Assembly: GCA_019634365.1 (NCBI GenBank)
Contig: JAHQVM010000007.1
Span: forward strand, 1 to 64,000
DNA from: Flavobacteriaceae bacterium
GTDB lineage: Bacteria > Bacteroidota > Bacteroidia > Flavobacteriales > Flavobacteriaceae
DNA: 64,000 bases
Reading direction: 5' to 3'
Every line of letters starts with the position of its first letter. Position 1 is the stretch's first letter. Made by a program: the position numbers and the translations under genes. Positions 26,301 through 33,297 of the stretch are shown piece after piece. Below the pieces are notes generated by a model. That model was given only the letters and a program-made list of their open reading frames with translations, did no database searches and was not told where the DNA came from.

Positions 26301-27312
26301 AGATTGCGGCGAAATTTGTTTTGCCCGCGAAGTATGGTGTACGGGTCTTAAAACTGCCTCAAGATTCGCACCTGTGGATTGCTGTCTCATTTTCGAGCAT
26401 TGGCCCAATGGACCCGGAGAGCCAATCGAATTTACAGCTGAGTTCAATCATGAAATTACATTGGACAACACCATCAATGCTGTTCCTTTGTATGAATATG
26501 AGAACAACTCAAGCGTAGTTCACGAGTGGTATTTGTATTCACGTGATGAATTGAATGCAGGTGACTTTACATTTGTTACTATGCAAACAGGGGTGAACTT
26601 CAGTTGGGGTCCAGCCCAAGAAGGAGTTTATTATTTCCTATTGCACAAAGTAATCAGCGATTGTGGTGAAGTATGTTATATGCGTGCTATTTACAAGAGT
26701 AGATTTGCTGGTGAAGAGTGCGAGATTTGTGGCCCAATAGATTGTAGCTTTATCGACAATCCAAACCCAGAGTGTGAAACAACGCAACCCATCAACGTTC
26801 AGTATGTGGAAGGTTTCCTAACGTGGGATCCGGTTCCGGATGCACAAGGCTATATAGTAGAAAATGCTCAAGTATGGCCTACGGATTGCAGATGCGATGC
26901 GCCTAGTTCCATTGTTCCTTTCCAAACCATGGATACAAGTGTGCCAATCCCATTGGGCGATGGCAGATGCTATGTCCTGCAGGTTAGGGCAATCTGTGCC
27001 GATGGATCCGTTTCACTGCCTTCCGATTTGATATGCGTGGGTGGCCGAAAATTGAAAAAGCTTATTGCTACGGTCACACCTAACCCAACACATGGTGAAA
27101 TGGTGTTTAATGTGGAGACCGATGAAGCTTCTCCAGTTACCATTGAAGTATATAACTTCTATGGAGAATTGGTGAGATCATTCGCTACACAAACCACCAA
27201 TGATGAGGTAGGTTCGGTCTCTTGGGAAGGACCTGTCCTAAGAAAAGGCGTGTACTTTGTTAAATTTATTACCAACGAAGGAATCGCTACCAAGCGTGTA
27301 ATCGTACATTAA
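23365..27312 (+). CDS. M4 (thermolysin-like) metallopeptidase with GEVED and T9SS sorting domain
   Basis: A 1315-residue secreted protease. Order: signal peptide (to about 22); FTP-type propeptide (about 45-110) and PepSY-like region; peptidase M4 domain (about 230-560) with CAHEMAHAVDQF (zinc His pair and catalytic Glu), GALDEGLADIWG (third ligand Glu) and TNSSVLNHWFY (catalytic His). A GEVED-type domain ending in CGEAEDYRLCP follows, then several Cys-rich beta modules and a fibronectin-like segment near residue 1170. The last 80 residues are a T9SS type A sorting domain (ATVTPNPTHGEMVFNV ... GIATKRVIVH). The ATG at 23365 gives the best signal peptide; an upstream TTG (23356) is less likely. 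It is exported to the surface or medium for protein digestion. Confidence 0.93.
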   Translation: MQRTKRFLMFLLCFGTFFYGDAQNSRIQKKTVSKDGNASIVVFQKSDSYTVGEVQNFFAEELQLGNNMELRQVDLTTDQLSFDHYTYQQYYNGIKVEHGIYKIHARDNQLQVANGEHFKVELASTSTSLSAEAALRTLLSRIGAKSYVWEHPEAAAEMDYERPEGELVVLPVKQSGSDNYEYFLTYKFDIFSNDPLDRAHYFVNARTGVVVAKEQIMCTAPAETMYSGDRNIETQAVIGSGFTLVDVTRGSGIRTRNNQGAEFFDLSGAVMFIDNDDNWTAAEWNNANQDQAALDAHWGLEMTYDYFSNVHGRDSYDGNGALIDAYAHVSFFGSPNNAAWTGNNIVFGDGDGFNFSPLTSLDVCAHEMAHAVDQFSSNLTYQDESGALDEGLADIWGACAESLYAPEKSRWLIGEEITLFQYALRDMSNPNALNLPDTYHGNFWFFGSGDNGGVHTNSSVLNHWFYLLTEGSGATDGVNDNGDVFNVVGIGIQDAEQITYRMETVYLTASSNYADAREYGIQSAIDLFGECSQQHISTQNAFYAVGIGEEFTDCCPFIDMVRLWDDSYQNPSGESADNYTDYTQEACIPIFETDAPQINIEPSSDGVFIAMFIDLNGDGDFCDTDEEMFNDFVASGSVGVSFTDLINNNDIVGDEIVRAVVSDSPITCNEIPVCGEAEDYRLCPPCDGGTDGCMDFNCEDYTGLMGTSCDAQCYHNLLDGWGGSNIDGVAYRNDDSIDGPDDYYLFIDDGGCSSAGSFVFNHDDFAGDWTERGKCICFDLNAFHVGSTISGSSSLRIGNGIDNCTSNITATFVLDDPINVADGWVNICAPIGLSDAGELPSNDVGHWVINTGSTTDWDALIQNVQSLLFYVDVDSGNEQWGLDNICFDPCIDCEDVNSADFTVVQECSSEGVTISVQDFELYTDFGATHEWYILSSPNQGAGPYTPVTSTTTTGPGPHVLATGLPDTLYYTVFHKVVTEDCGEICFAREVWCTGLKTASRFAPVDCCLIFEHWPNGPGEPIEFTAEFNHEITLDNTINAVPLYEYENNSSVVHEWYLYSRDELNAGDFTFVTMQTGVNFSWGPAQEGVYYFLLHKVISDCGEVCYMRAIYKSRFAGEECEICGPIDCSFIDNPNPECETTQPINVQYVEGFLTWDPVPDAQGYIVENAQVWPTDCRCDAPSSIVPFQTMDTSVPIPLGDGRCYVLQVRAICADGSVSLPSDLICVGGRKLKKLIATVTPNPTHGEMVFNVETDEASPVTIEVYNFYGELVRSFATQTTNDEVGSVSWEGPVLRKGVYFVKFITNEGIATKRVIVH

Positions 27313-27334
27313 ATCTTTATAAATATGAAAAGAG

Positions 27335-27363
27335 AAAGCACCTCCTTGGAGGTGCTTTTTTGT
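27335..27363 (+). terminator. Rho-independent terminator after the M4 peptidase gene
   Basis: The stem aaagcacctcc/ggaggtgcttt with a very short loop is followed by a T tract reaching to about 27363. It also lies just past the stop of the convergent pirin gene. Confidence 0.9.
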
Positions 27364-27366
27364 TTT

Positions 27367-28260
27367 TTAGGATTTCAAGGGTTCCTTCATTTCGGGAATT
27401 GGAATGTAGGTGTCGTCTCCTAGGACTTTGGGAAATCGCTTGTGCTTCCAGTCATCTGCGGCCTTTTGCAGACGCTCTTTGGAGGAGGACACAAAATTCC
27501 ATAATAAAAAACGTTCTTCATTCAAAGGTTTGCCACCGAAAAGCAACACACGACTTCCTTTTTCCAATGTAATGATGCATTCATCTTCGGTTTTGGAGAT
27601 GAGCATTTGCCCTTGTTCAATAGCGTCGCCATTATTAAGTACTTTGCCTACTGTGACAACAATGGCAATTTCCCCTTCCAATTGCCCATGTATTTCCAGA
27701 CAGGTTTCTTCATTGGCTTTAACGTCTACCATAAAGAGAGGAGAATGAACCGGAAGTGGGGATACCCTTCCAAAACCTTGTCCTGCGACCAGGGTAATAT
27801 CCAAATTATGCTCCTTCCATTGGGGCAATTTTTCTTTGGAAACATAATCGAATTGCGGTTCCATTTCTTCCTTCTCTTTCGGAAGAGCAACCCATACCTG
27901 GTACCCATGTACAGCATAATTGTTCCCGTCCCTTAAATGTTTTGGGGTGCGTTCCGTATGCGTGACCCCCTTACCTGATGTCATAAACCCAACATCACCA
28001 GCTTTAATAAGCTGCTCTGCACCGGTGCTGTCCTTGTGCGCTATTTCACCATCTAACAGATAGGTTAGTGTAGAAAGACCAATATGGGGGTGTTGATCCA
28101 CGTCCATATATTTACCTGGACCAATTTGTGAAGGGCCCATATGATCTATAAAGGTGAAGGGCCCGACTTGTCTTTTTTTTCTGAAAGGAAGCAATCTTCC
28201 TACTAAAAAATTGCCTAAGTCACGGGAGCGTTCTTCGACCAGCATTTTGTTGTTTCCCAT
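27367..28260 (-). CDS. Pirin family protein
   Basis: A 297-residue bicupin of the pirin family, some members of which have quercetin 2,3-dioxygenase activity. The iron-binding histidines are visible in VDQHPHIGLSTLTYLLDGEIAHKDSTG and the Glu in VTHTERTP; the N-terminus contains the conserved FTFIDHMGPSQIGPGKY. The start is ATG at 28258-28260. The metabolic role of bacterial pirins varies. It stands alone between two terminators. Confidence 0.93.
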   Translation of the reverse strand: MGNNKMLVEERSRDLGNFLVGRLLPFRKKRQVGPFTFIDHMGPSQIGPGKYMDVDQHPHIGLSTLTYLLDGEIAHKDSTGAEQLIKAGDVGFMTSGKGVTHTERTPKHLRDGNNYAVHGYQVWVALPKEKEEMEPQFDYVSKEKLPQWKEHNLDITLVAGQGFGRVSPLPVHSPLFMVDVKANEETCLEIHGQLEGEIAIVVTVGKVLNNGDAIEQGQMLISKTEDECIITLEKGSRVLLFGGKPLNEERFLLWNFVSSSKERLQKAADDWKHKRFPKVLGDDTYIPIPEMKEPLKS

Positions 28261-28307
28261 ACCAAATTATCTTTTCCTAAAGTTACGATAATAGTAAGTA
28301 AGTATCT

Positions 28308-28341
28308 AAAAAAAGAGCGGAGTGCATTTCGCACCCCGCTC
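28308..28341 (-). terminator. Rho-independent terminator of the T9SS CBM gene
   Basis: An 11-bp stem with one mismatch (gagcggggtgc/gcactccgctc on the minus strand) is followed by seven T. It lies about 50 bp after the stop of the gene at 28394-29671. Confidence 0.88.
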
Positions 28342-28393
28342 AGACTCAAACCTATAATGATTATCAATTATAGAATTTTAAAATATGAAAAAA

Positions 28394-29671
28394 TTACTGC
28401 TTTAATAGTTTGATCGTCTTAGTTCCTTGTTGAGTTGAAACTTGCGCGATGTACATTCCAGACTGTAATCTAGAAACATCCACAGGAACATCGGTTTGGT
28501 TGGGTGCCAATGTCATTACTTGTTGCCCAAGGATGTCGTATACCGAAATTTGAGTAATAGGCTCTTGAGAATTAACATTCCAATCGCTGTTCACAGGGTT
28601 AGGATAGGTTACAATGCTGGATGCATCGAAATCATCAAGACCAAGCACGGTATTGTTGTGTAGGTAAATATTATCTACGAATACCGTTCTAACTCCGGCA
28701 TCTGCTCCTACAACGGTAAGAACGAACTGACGCAATGCATCTCTTTGTTGTGTCACATCACCAGCATCGAAATCGGAGAGAGGAATATCGATGGAAACCC
28801 ACTCACCAAAAGTTGAAACTGGGTTAGTAAGCTCAAAAGCAGAAGTTTCCCCTGCATCCCCTACGTGGTTAGACCATTTAGGGTTGGCAATAAGACCAGT
28901 GGTTAATGAAGTATCCGTCCAGTAATCCATGTGAAAATGGGTCATAGCACTGGCATCAACAGTAGTACCCCAGTCTACCAAAAGGAAGCCAGGGTCTGGT
29001 TGAGTGAATACAATTTGTTGGAAATTATCACCTGCAACGTCTAGTTCTGTAATATCCAAAGTACCTACACCAAAGGCACCGAACACAACGTCTGCTTGAT
29101 CGGTATATGCATCGCTATAAATAGAGAATACGGCACTTGCATCTCTCGCTGGTGGAGTTGGTGCGGCTTCAGATGGCGTATCTCCTCCCGTACTACCCCC
29201 AACAACTAAGGATACGTTATCAATGACCACAATTCCCACTTCAGCGCCCATGTCGAATAGCACACGGCTGTTGGCCAATCCAAAAGAGGCTGTAAAAACC
29301 AATTCAAAGGTTTGTGTGGTTTCAGTTAAGGTAACAGTCTCGGTATTGGCAGTCCAAGGATCTTCATTAAGGCCAATACCTGCAATAATAGTTCGGGTTC
29401 CTGTTCCTGCATCGGTAGACGCATCGAATGTTAATGTATAGGTTTCACCCAATGTGATTTCAACACCTTGACTAAGGTTTACGTCGAACGGGTTTCCGGC
29501 AACAAGGACTTCAGCAAAATTGAAGCTGTTCCCACCATCGGTTTGTACGTTGAATGCGTTTCCAAACCAATCTACCATTCCTGATTCAAAATCTCCATTG
29601 GAAAGCAAGTTCTGCCCATAAGCAGTAATTCCAACAAAGATCATTGCGATTAATAGAGTAAATTTTCTCAT
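28394..29671 (-). CDS. Secreted glycan-binding (CBM) protein with T9SS sorting domain
   Basis: A 425-residue secreted protein without a catalytic domain that I can see. Order: signal peptide (MRKFTLLIAMIFVGITAYGQ); a beta-sandwich module at residues 25-155 (CBM4_9-like, NGDFESG ... VVIDNVSL); a Pro/Ala linker; a second beta-sandwich (about 180-345, SDAYTDQADVVFG ... TVFVDNIYLHN), a type often found beside GH16 laminarinases; and a T9SS type A sorting domain (VTYPNPVNSDWNVN ... GTKTIKLLKQ). The first module is 111 of 131 residues identical to the end of the lipoprotein at 33298. It is divergent from the glucan operon, so it probably holds beta-glucan at the cell surface. An ATG 33 bp upstream (29704) would spoil the signal peptide. 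Confidence 0.85.
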   Translation of the reverse strand: MRKFTLLIAMIFVGITAYGQNLLSNGDFESGMVDWFGNAFNVQTDGGNSFNFAEVLVAGNPFDVNLSQGVEITLGETYTLTFDASTDAGTGTRTIIAGIGLNEDPWTANTETVTLTETTQTFELVFTASFGLANSRVLFDMGAEVGIVVIDNVSLVVGGSTGGDTPSEAAPTPPARDASAVFSIYSDAYTDQADVVFGAFGVGTLDITELDVAGDNFQQIVFTQPDPGFLLVDWGTTVDASAMTHFHMDYWTDTSLTTGLIANPKWSNHVGDAGETSAFELTNPVSTFGEWVSIDIPLSDFDAGDVTQQRDALRQFVLTVVGADAGVRTVFVDNIYLHNNTVLGLDDFDASSIVTYPNPVNSDWNVNSQEPITQISVYDILGQQVMTLAPNQTDVPVDVSRLQSGMYIAQVSTQQGTKTIKLLKQ

Positions 29672-29738
29672 AATGATTTTATTAATGTTATTGTTTTGTT
29701 TCATCAGCTATCTCCGTAATTCTCTCGCGAAACGATAC

Positions 29739-29750
29739 CTTCATATGAAG
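29739..29750. repeat. 12-bp perfect palindrome
   Basis: CTTCATATGAAG lies 68 bp upstream of the CBM gene start, in the position of an operator or upstream activator site. Its core TTCATATGAA recurs at 30167-30176 across the start codon of the operon's first gene, which may be chance. Confidence 0.4.
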
Positions 29751-29931
29751 CGCAGGTACAAGTGGGTTGAACTCAAAATTTGTTCGAAAATCATACATGA
29801 GCAGGTCCCATTTTTAATCACCTAAGTATCACATGGATAACTCACTATGCAAAAGAGTGCAAAAAAGCGCAGAATTGAAATTTTTTTACCTCAACATTTA
29901 TACAACATTAAGAGTTTATTAACACAACAAT

Positions 29932-29944
29932 TGTTGCTTCTACC
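29932..29944 (+). repeat. Left arm of a 13-bp inverted repeat
   Basis: TGTTGCTTCTACC is the exact reverse complement of the sequence at 30137-30149. It is flanked on its left by a CAACAATTGTTG palindrome. It is a candidate operator half-site for the regulator encoded at 45714-48515. Confidence 0.55.
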
Positions 29945-30136
29945 CAATTTAACAACCTCCAATAAGATTGAGTATAATGACAAAATATAGCCAGTAAAAC
30001 CGCGAAATCCCTAATAAAACTGTAAAAAAATTGCGAATGTATAGTTTTTGTTGACGGTCATAATTAGGTGTTTACCTTATTAATGTGATAATTTTAAACC
30101 ATAACAAAAGTATACAAACGTAATACAGCTTACGTT

Positions 30137-30149
30137 GGTAGAAGCAACA
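30137..30149 (+). repeat. Right arm of a 13-bp inverted repeat
   Basis: GGTAGAAGCAACA, the exact reverse complement of 29932-29944, lies 22 bp upstream of the start codon of the operon's first gene. That is inside or just after the expected promoter. Confidence 0.55.
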
Positions 30150-30171
30150 CAATGCACATAAAGTTATTCAT

Positions 30172-33100
30172 ATGAAAAAGTACGTATTACCATTCGTTTT
30201 CATGTTACTATCAACCTCACTTATGGCACAAGCCAATAAAGTGAGTGTCTCTGAATCTGCAGATGGCAGCCGTTTGATGGTAGATGGAAAAGAGCTAATT
30301 GTGAATGGAATGAACTGGGACTATGTTCCCATTGGAACTACACTGGCAAGTACCTCCTATCAATTTTGGAACCAACCAGACGAAATTATAAGGGCAGCAT
30401 TGGATGCCGAAATGGCGCTATTGAAAAATATGGGCGTAAATGCCGTTAGGCAATATGTAGGTGTAAAGCCCAAATGGGTACAGTACATTTATGAGGAATA
30501 TGGTATTTATACCATGATCAATCATGCTTTCGGTCGTTATGGACTAACCCTTAATGGTACTTGGACGCCACATACGGATTATGCAGATCCTGAAACCAAA
30601 GCGCTTCTCATGAAAGAGGTGACAGATTTGGCCAATATGTACAAGGACACACCAGGGATCTTATTGTTTCTTCTGGGAAATGAAAACAATTATGGATTGT
30701 TCTGGGACGGAGCAGAAACTGAAGACATCCCAGAAGAGGATAGTAGAACAAAACCTCGGGCGAGAGCCATGTACAAACTCTTTAATGAGGCCACAGTGGC
30801 TATGAAAGAAATCATTAAGGATCGCCCAATTGCCATTTGTAATGGTGATTTGCTCTTCTTGGATATCATCGTAGAGGAATGTCCAGATATAGATATCTTC
30901 GGTACGAACATGTATCGTGGTGTCACCTTTACCGATGCCTTTGAAAAGGTAAAGAACGAATATGGTAAGCCGATACTTTTCACCGAATTTGGTGCAGATG
31001 CTTTTAATACCATTCAAAACCAAGAGGATCAAGAATCCCAGGCATTTTACATGGTCGAAAACTGGAAAGATATTTATGCCAATGCCGCAGGGATGGGAAG
31101 GGCCGGAAACTCCTTAGGAGGCTTTACCTTTCAATTCAGTGATGGATGGTGGAAATATGGTCAAACCAAAAATTTGGATATTCATGATAATAATGCCTCT
31201 TGGCCCAATGGAGGGTATTATAAGGACTTTGTTGAAGGGGAGAATAACATGAATGAGGAGTGGTTTGGAATCTGTGCCAAAGGACCCACCAATGAACAAG
31301 GGCTATACACCCTTTATCCAAGAGCCGCTTATTATGCATTAAAGGAAGCACATGAGTTTAATCCATACGCTATGGGCGAAACGGCAGAGAGCTTACAAAA
31401 TCATTTCAACGAGATACAGATTATTGATGCTGTGCTCCGTGCTCGAGGAGATAAGGCCGCTTCTGGCGGAAGCTCTGGCGGTAGTAAAATAAAAATTAGC
31501 ACCTTACGTGCAGAATTCACGACCTTCAATACGGGAGGTAAAAGTATCACCACACCCGAATCCCCGGATCCGAATGATCCCACGACTTTTCCGAACCAAC
31601 TAGGGTTCGATAATATGGAATCTTATTTTATTGGACTGGAGGGAAATCCAAGCCCAGGTTTGCGAGCAAGTGTTACGGCCAGTGTTCTTGGAAATGTTGC
31701 GGGTAACCCAATTAACGAGATTTTTTACGAAAATAGAGGGCGCCCATACATCGCAGAAACCACTGCAGGTGAAACCCTTATTACCGATAATAATAGAGTT
31801 CAGATATATCAGGCCGATCTTAACTGGAACAATAAGTATGCGAATGTAACTGGGTTCTATCGAACGGGTCATTACCATTGGGGATACGAAGGGGATTTCT
31901 TCGGATTGTATCCCGAAGCCAATTATGGTCCTAACTTGGATATCTATAATGGACGTGCACCCTTTGGGTTTGAGTTTGAAGGAAAGAAAGAATTGAGCGG
32001 GCTTAAAGTTGCTTTTGGTCCAGAACTTTGGTGGGGAGCTAACCCAGCGGTACTTGTAAAATATTCACGAAATTTTGGCGGTGTCGATGTAACCGGAGTT
32101 TTTCATGAGGACATTGCAGACCCAGGTGCGGCAGTTACCTCTATTGCCATTCCTCAACCTAGAACCCGAAGAGCTACGCTTTACGCAACTAAGACTTTCG
32201 GAAAGTTCGACGTGGAAGTTGGAGGTATTTGGGGAGGAGAACCTTTGAATGGTCGTGAATATCAAGTGGTAAAAACCGATGCCAATGGCGACATGAATGT
32301 GTTTGTTAATACGGTTACTTCGGATGATAACTGGGGAGGTAAGCTAAAAGTAAAGTATTCAGGAGGTAAATTCAACTGGTATGCCCAAGGTGCGGCCCAA
32401 GGCTTGGTTGCCAATGGTGGTGCCGATCTTACCAGAACATTTACGGGCTGGAGACTTAAAGACAGTGGAAGTGGAAACCAATATAACTTCCTAACTGGAT
32501 TCACATATACCATTGGGGATTTACAAATCGCACCTAACTTCATGTGGCAGGAACCCATTGTGGATCCTATCCCAATTGGAGCACCGGCACCTGCAAGGGC
32601 CCGAAATATTTTGGCAGATCCATTTGTGGTTAGATCCAACAGAAAAACAACAGCGGGGGAAATTCTCCTCACCTACGACCCAACACCGGCTTCATGGTTT
32701 TACGAATGGGATAACGACAGAGCGGAAGATGCCAAATTTGCTGCCAGTTTAGGGTTTGTATATCGTAGCTTGCCTACCACGCAAGATGCCGCCATCGGTT
32801 TCTTTGCAGGAAGTCGTACACCAACTGCTTTCGATGGAGCACCTCCGGCAGAAGATTTATGGGAGTTTAATGGACGAATCGTATCCAAAATCTCTCCCGA
32901 ATTTGGTTTAATTTCCAACTTCTTTGGTGGAAACGGACAGGCCAACGGAAGCGATGCTAGGGTAATTCACCGTTACGGTGCAGATGTGAGAATGATCTAT
33001 AAAAAGCTGAAGTTCACTACCGAAGTAAAAGTAGATGATTGGGGTCCTTTCGATTACCATCGAGACTTTAACCTTACGTATCCCTTCCAGTTCATGGCAG

Positions 33101-33291
33101 ATCTCTCAACGACAGTTGGAAAACCAGACTGGTTCATATTGCCGAATACACGATTGGGAATCCGATATACCTGGCGTTCCTTAGATAATTTCTCTCCAAG
33201 ATTCCTATATCAGGATCCCATAGATCAGGGATTCTCTAATGGAAATGAGTGGGAAATAAGAACATACATACACGTTAACATTGGAAAATAG
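30172..33291 (+). CDS. Clan GH-A glycoside hydrolase domain fused to a predicted outer-membrane beta-barrel
   Basis: A 1039-residue exported protein with a signal peptide (to about residue 20). Residues 25-430 form a TIM-barrel glycosidase of clan GH-A resembling the catalytic domain of GH2 enzymes: likely acid/base E171 in FLLGNENN and nucleophile E272 in LFTEFGADAF. A Gly/Ser linker (ASGGSSGGSK, about residue 435) leads to a 590-residue region of alternating amphipathic strands, rich in Tyr, Trp, Phe, Asn and Gly, which looks like a porin-type barrel, ending EIRTYIHVNIGK. The last residue is not the usual aromatic. It is the first gene of the operon and 6 bp from the next. I infer a surface or periplasmic glycosidase tied to its own pore. 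The exact GH family is unsure. Confidence 0.8.
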   Translation: MKKYVLPFVFMLLSTSLMAQANKVSVSESADGSRLMVDGKELIVNGMNWDYVPIGTTLASTSYQFWNQPDEIIRAALDAEMALLKNMGVNAVRQYVGVKPKWVQYIYEEYGIYTMINHAFGRYGLTLNGTWTPHTDYADPETKALLMKEVTDLANMYKDTPGILLFLLGNENNYGLFWDGAETEDIPEEDSRTKPRARAMYKLFNEATVAMKEIIKDRPIAICNGDLLFLDIIVEECPDIDIFGTNMYRGVTFTDAFEKVKNEYGKPILFTEFGADAFNTIQNQEDQESQAFYMVENWKDIYANAAGMGRAGNSLGGFTFQFSDGWWKYGQTKNLDIHDNNASWPNGGYYKDFVEGENNMNEEWFGICAKGPTNEQGLYTLYPRAAYYALKEAHEFNPYAMGETAESLQNHFNEIQIIDAVLRARGDKAASGGSSGGSKIKISTLRAEFTTFNTGGKSITTPESPDPNDPTTFPNQLGFDNMESYFIGLEGNPSPGLRASVTASVLGNVAGNPINEIFYENRGRPYIAETTAGETLITDNNRVQIYQADLNWNNKYANVTGFYRTGHYHWGYEGDFFGLYPEANYGPNLDIYNGRAPFGFEFEGKKELSGLKVAFGPELWWGANPAVLVKYSRNFGGVDVTGVFHEDIADPGAAVTSIAIPQPRTRRATLYATKTFGKFDVEVGGIWGGEPLNGREYQVVKTDANGDMNVFVNTVTSDDNWGGKLKVKYSGGKFNWYAQGAAQGLVANGGADLTRTFTGWRLKDSGSGNQYNFLTGFTYTIGDLQIAPNFMWQEPIVDPIPIGAPAPARARNILADPFVVRSNRKTTAGEILLTYDPTPASWFYEWDNDRAEDAKFAASLGFVYRSLPTTQDAAIGFFAGSRTPTAFDGAPPAEDLWEFNGRIVSKISPEFGLISNFFGGNGQANGSDARVIHRYGADVRMIYKKLKFTTEVKVDDWGPFDYHRDFNLTYPFQFMADLSTTVGKPDWFILPNTRLGIRYTWRSLDNFSPRFLYQDPIDQGFSNGNEWEIRTYIHVNIGK

Positions 33292-33297
33292 AAAGAG

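Larger units (their letters stand above)
29672..30171. promoter_or_regulatory. Divergent regulatory region of the glucan-utilisation locus
   Basis: This 500-bp non-coding stretch separates the divergent CBM gene and the eight-gene operon. It is AT-rich with many stops in all frames. It holds a 12-bp palindrome (29739-29750), a 13-bp inverted repeat with distant arms (29932-29944 and 30137-30149), and a weak -7-like TAGTTTTTG at 30042-30050. No small ORF with a convincing start was found. Promoters for both directions and the operator of the locus regulator most likely lie here. Confidence 0.6.

Noticed and set aside
30167-30176. TTCATATGAA palindrome across the start codon of the operon's first gene
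   Set aside because: It arises largely from the ATG start and the following AAA codon; only the copy at 29739-29750 was kept, with low confidence.
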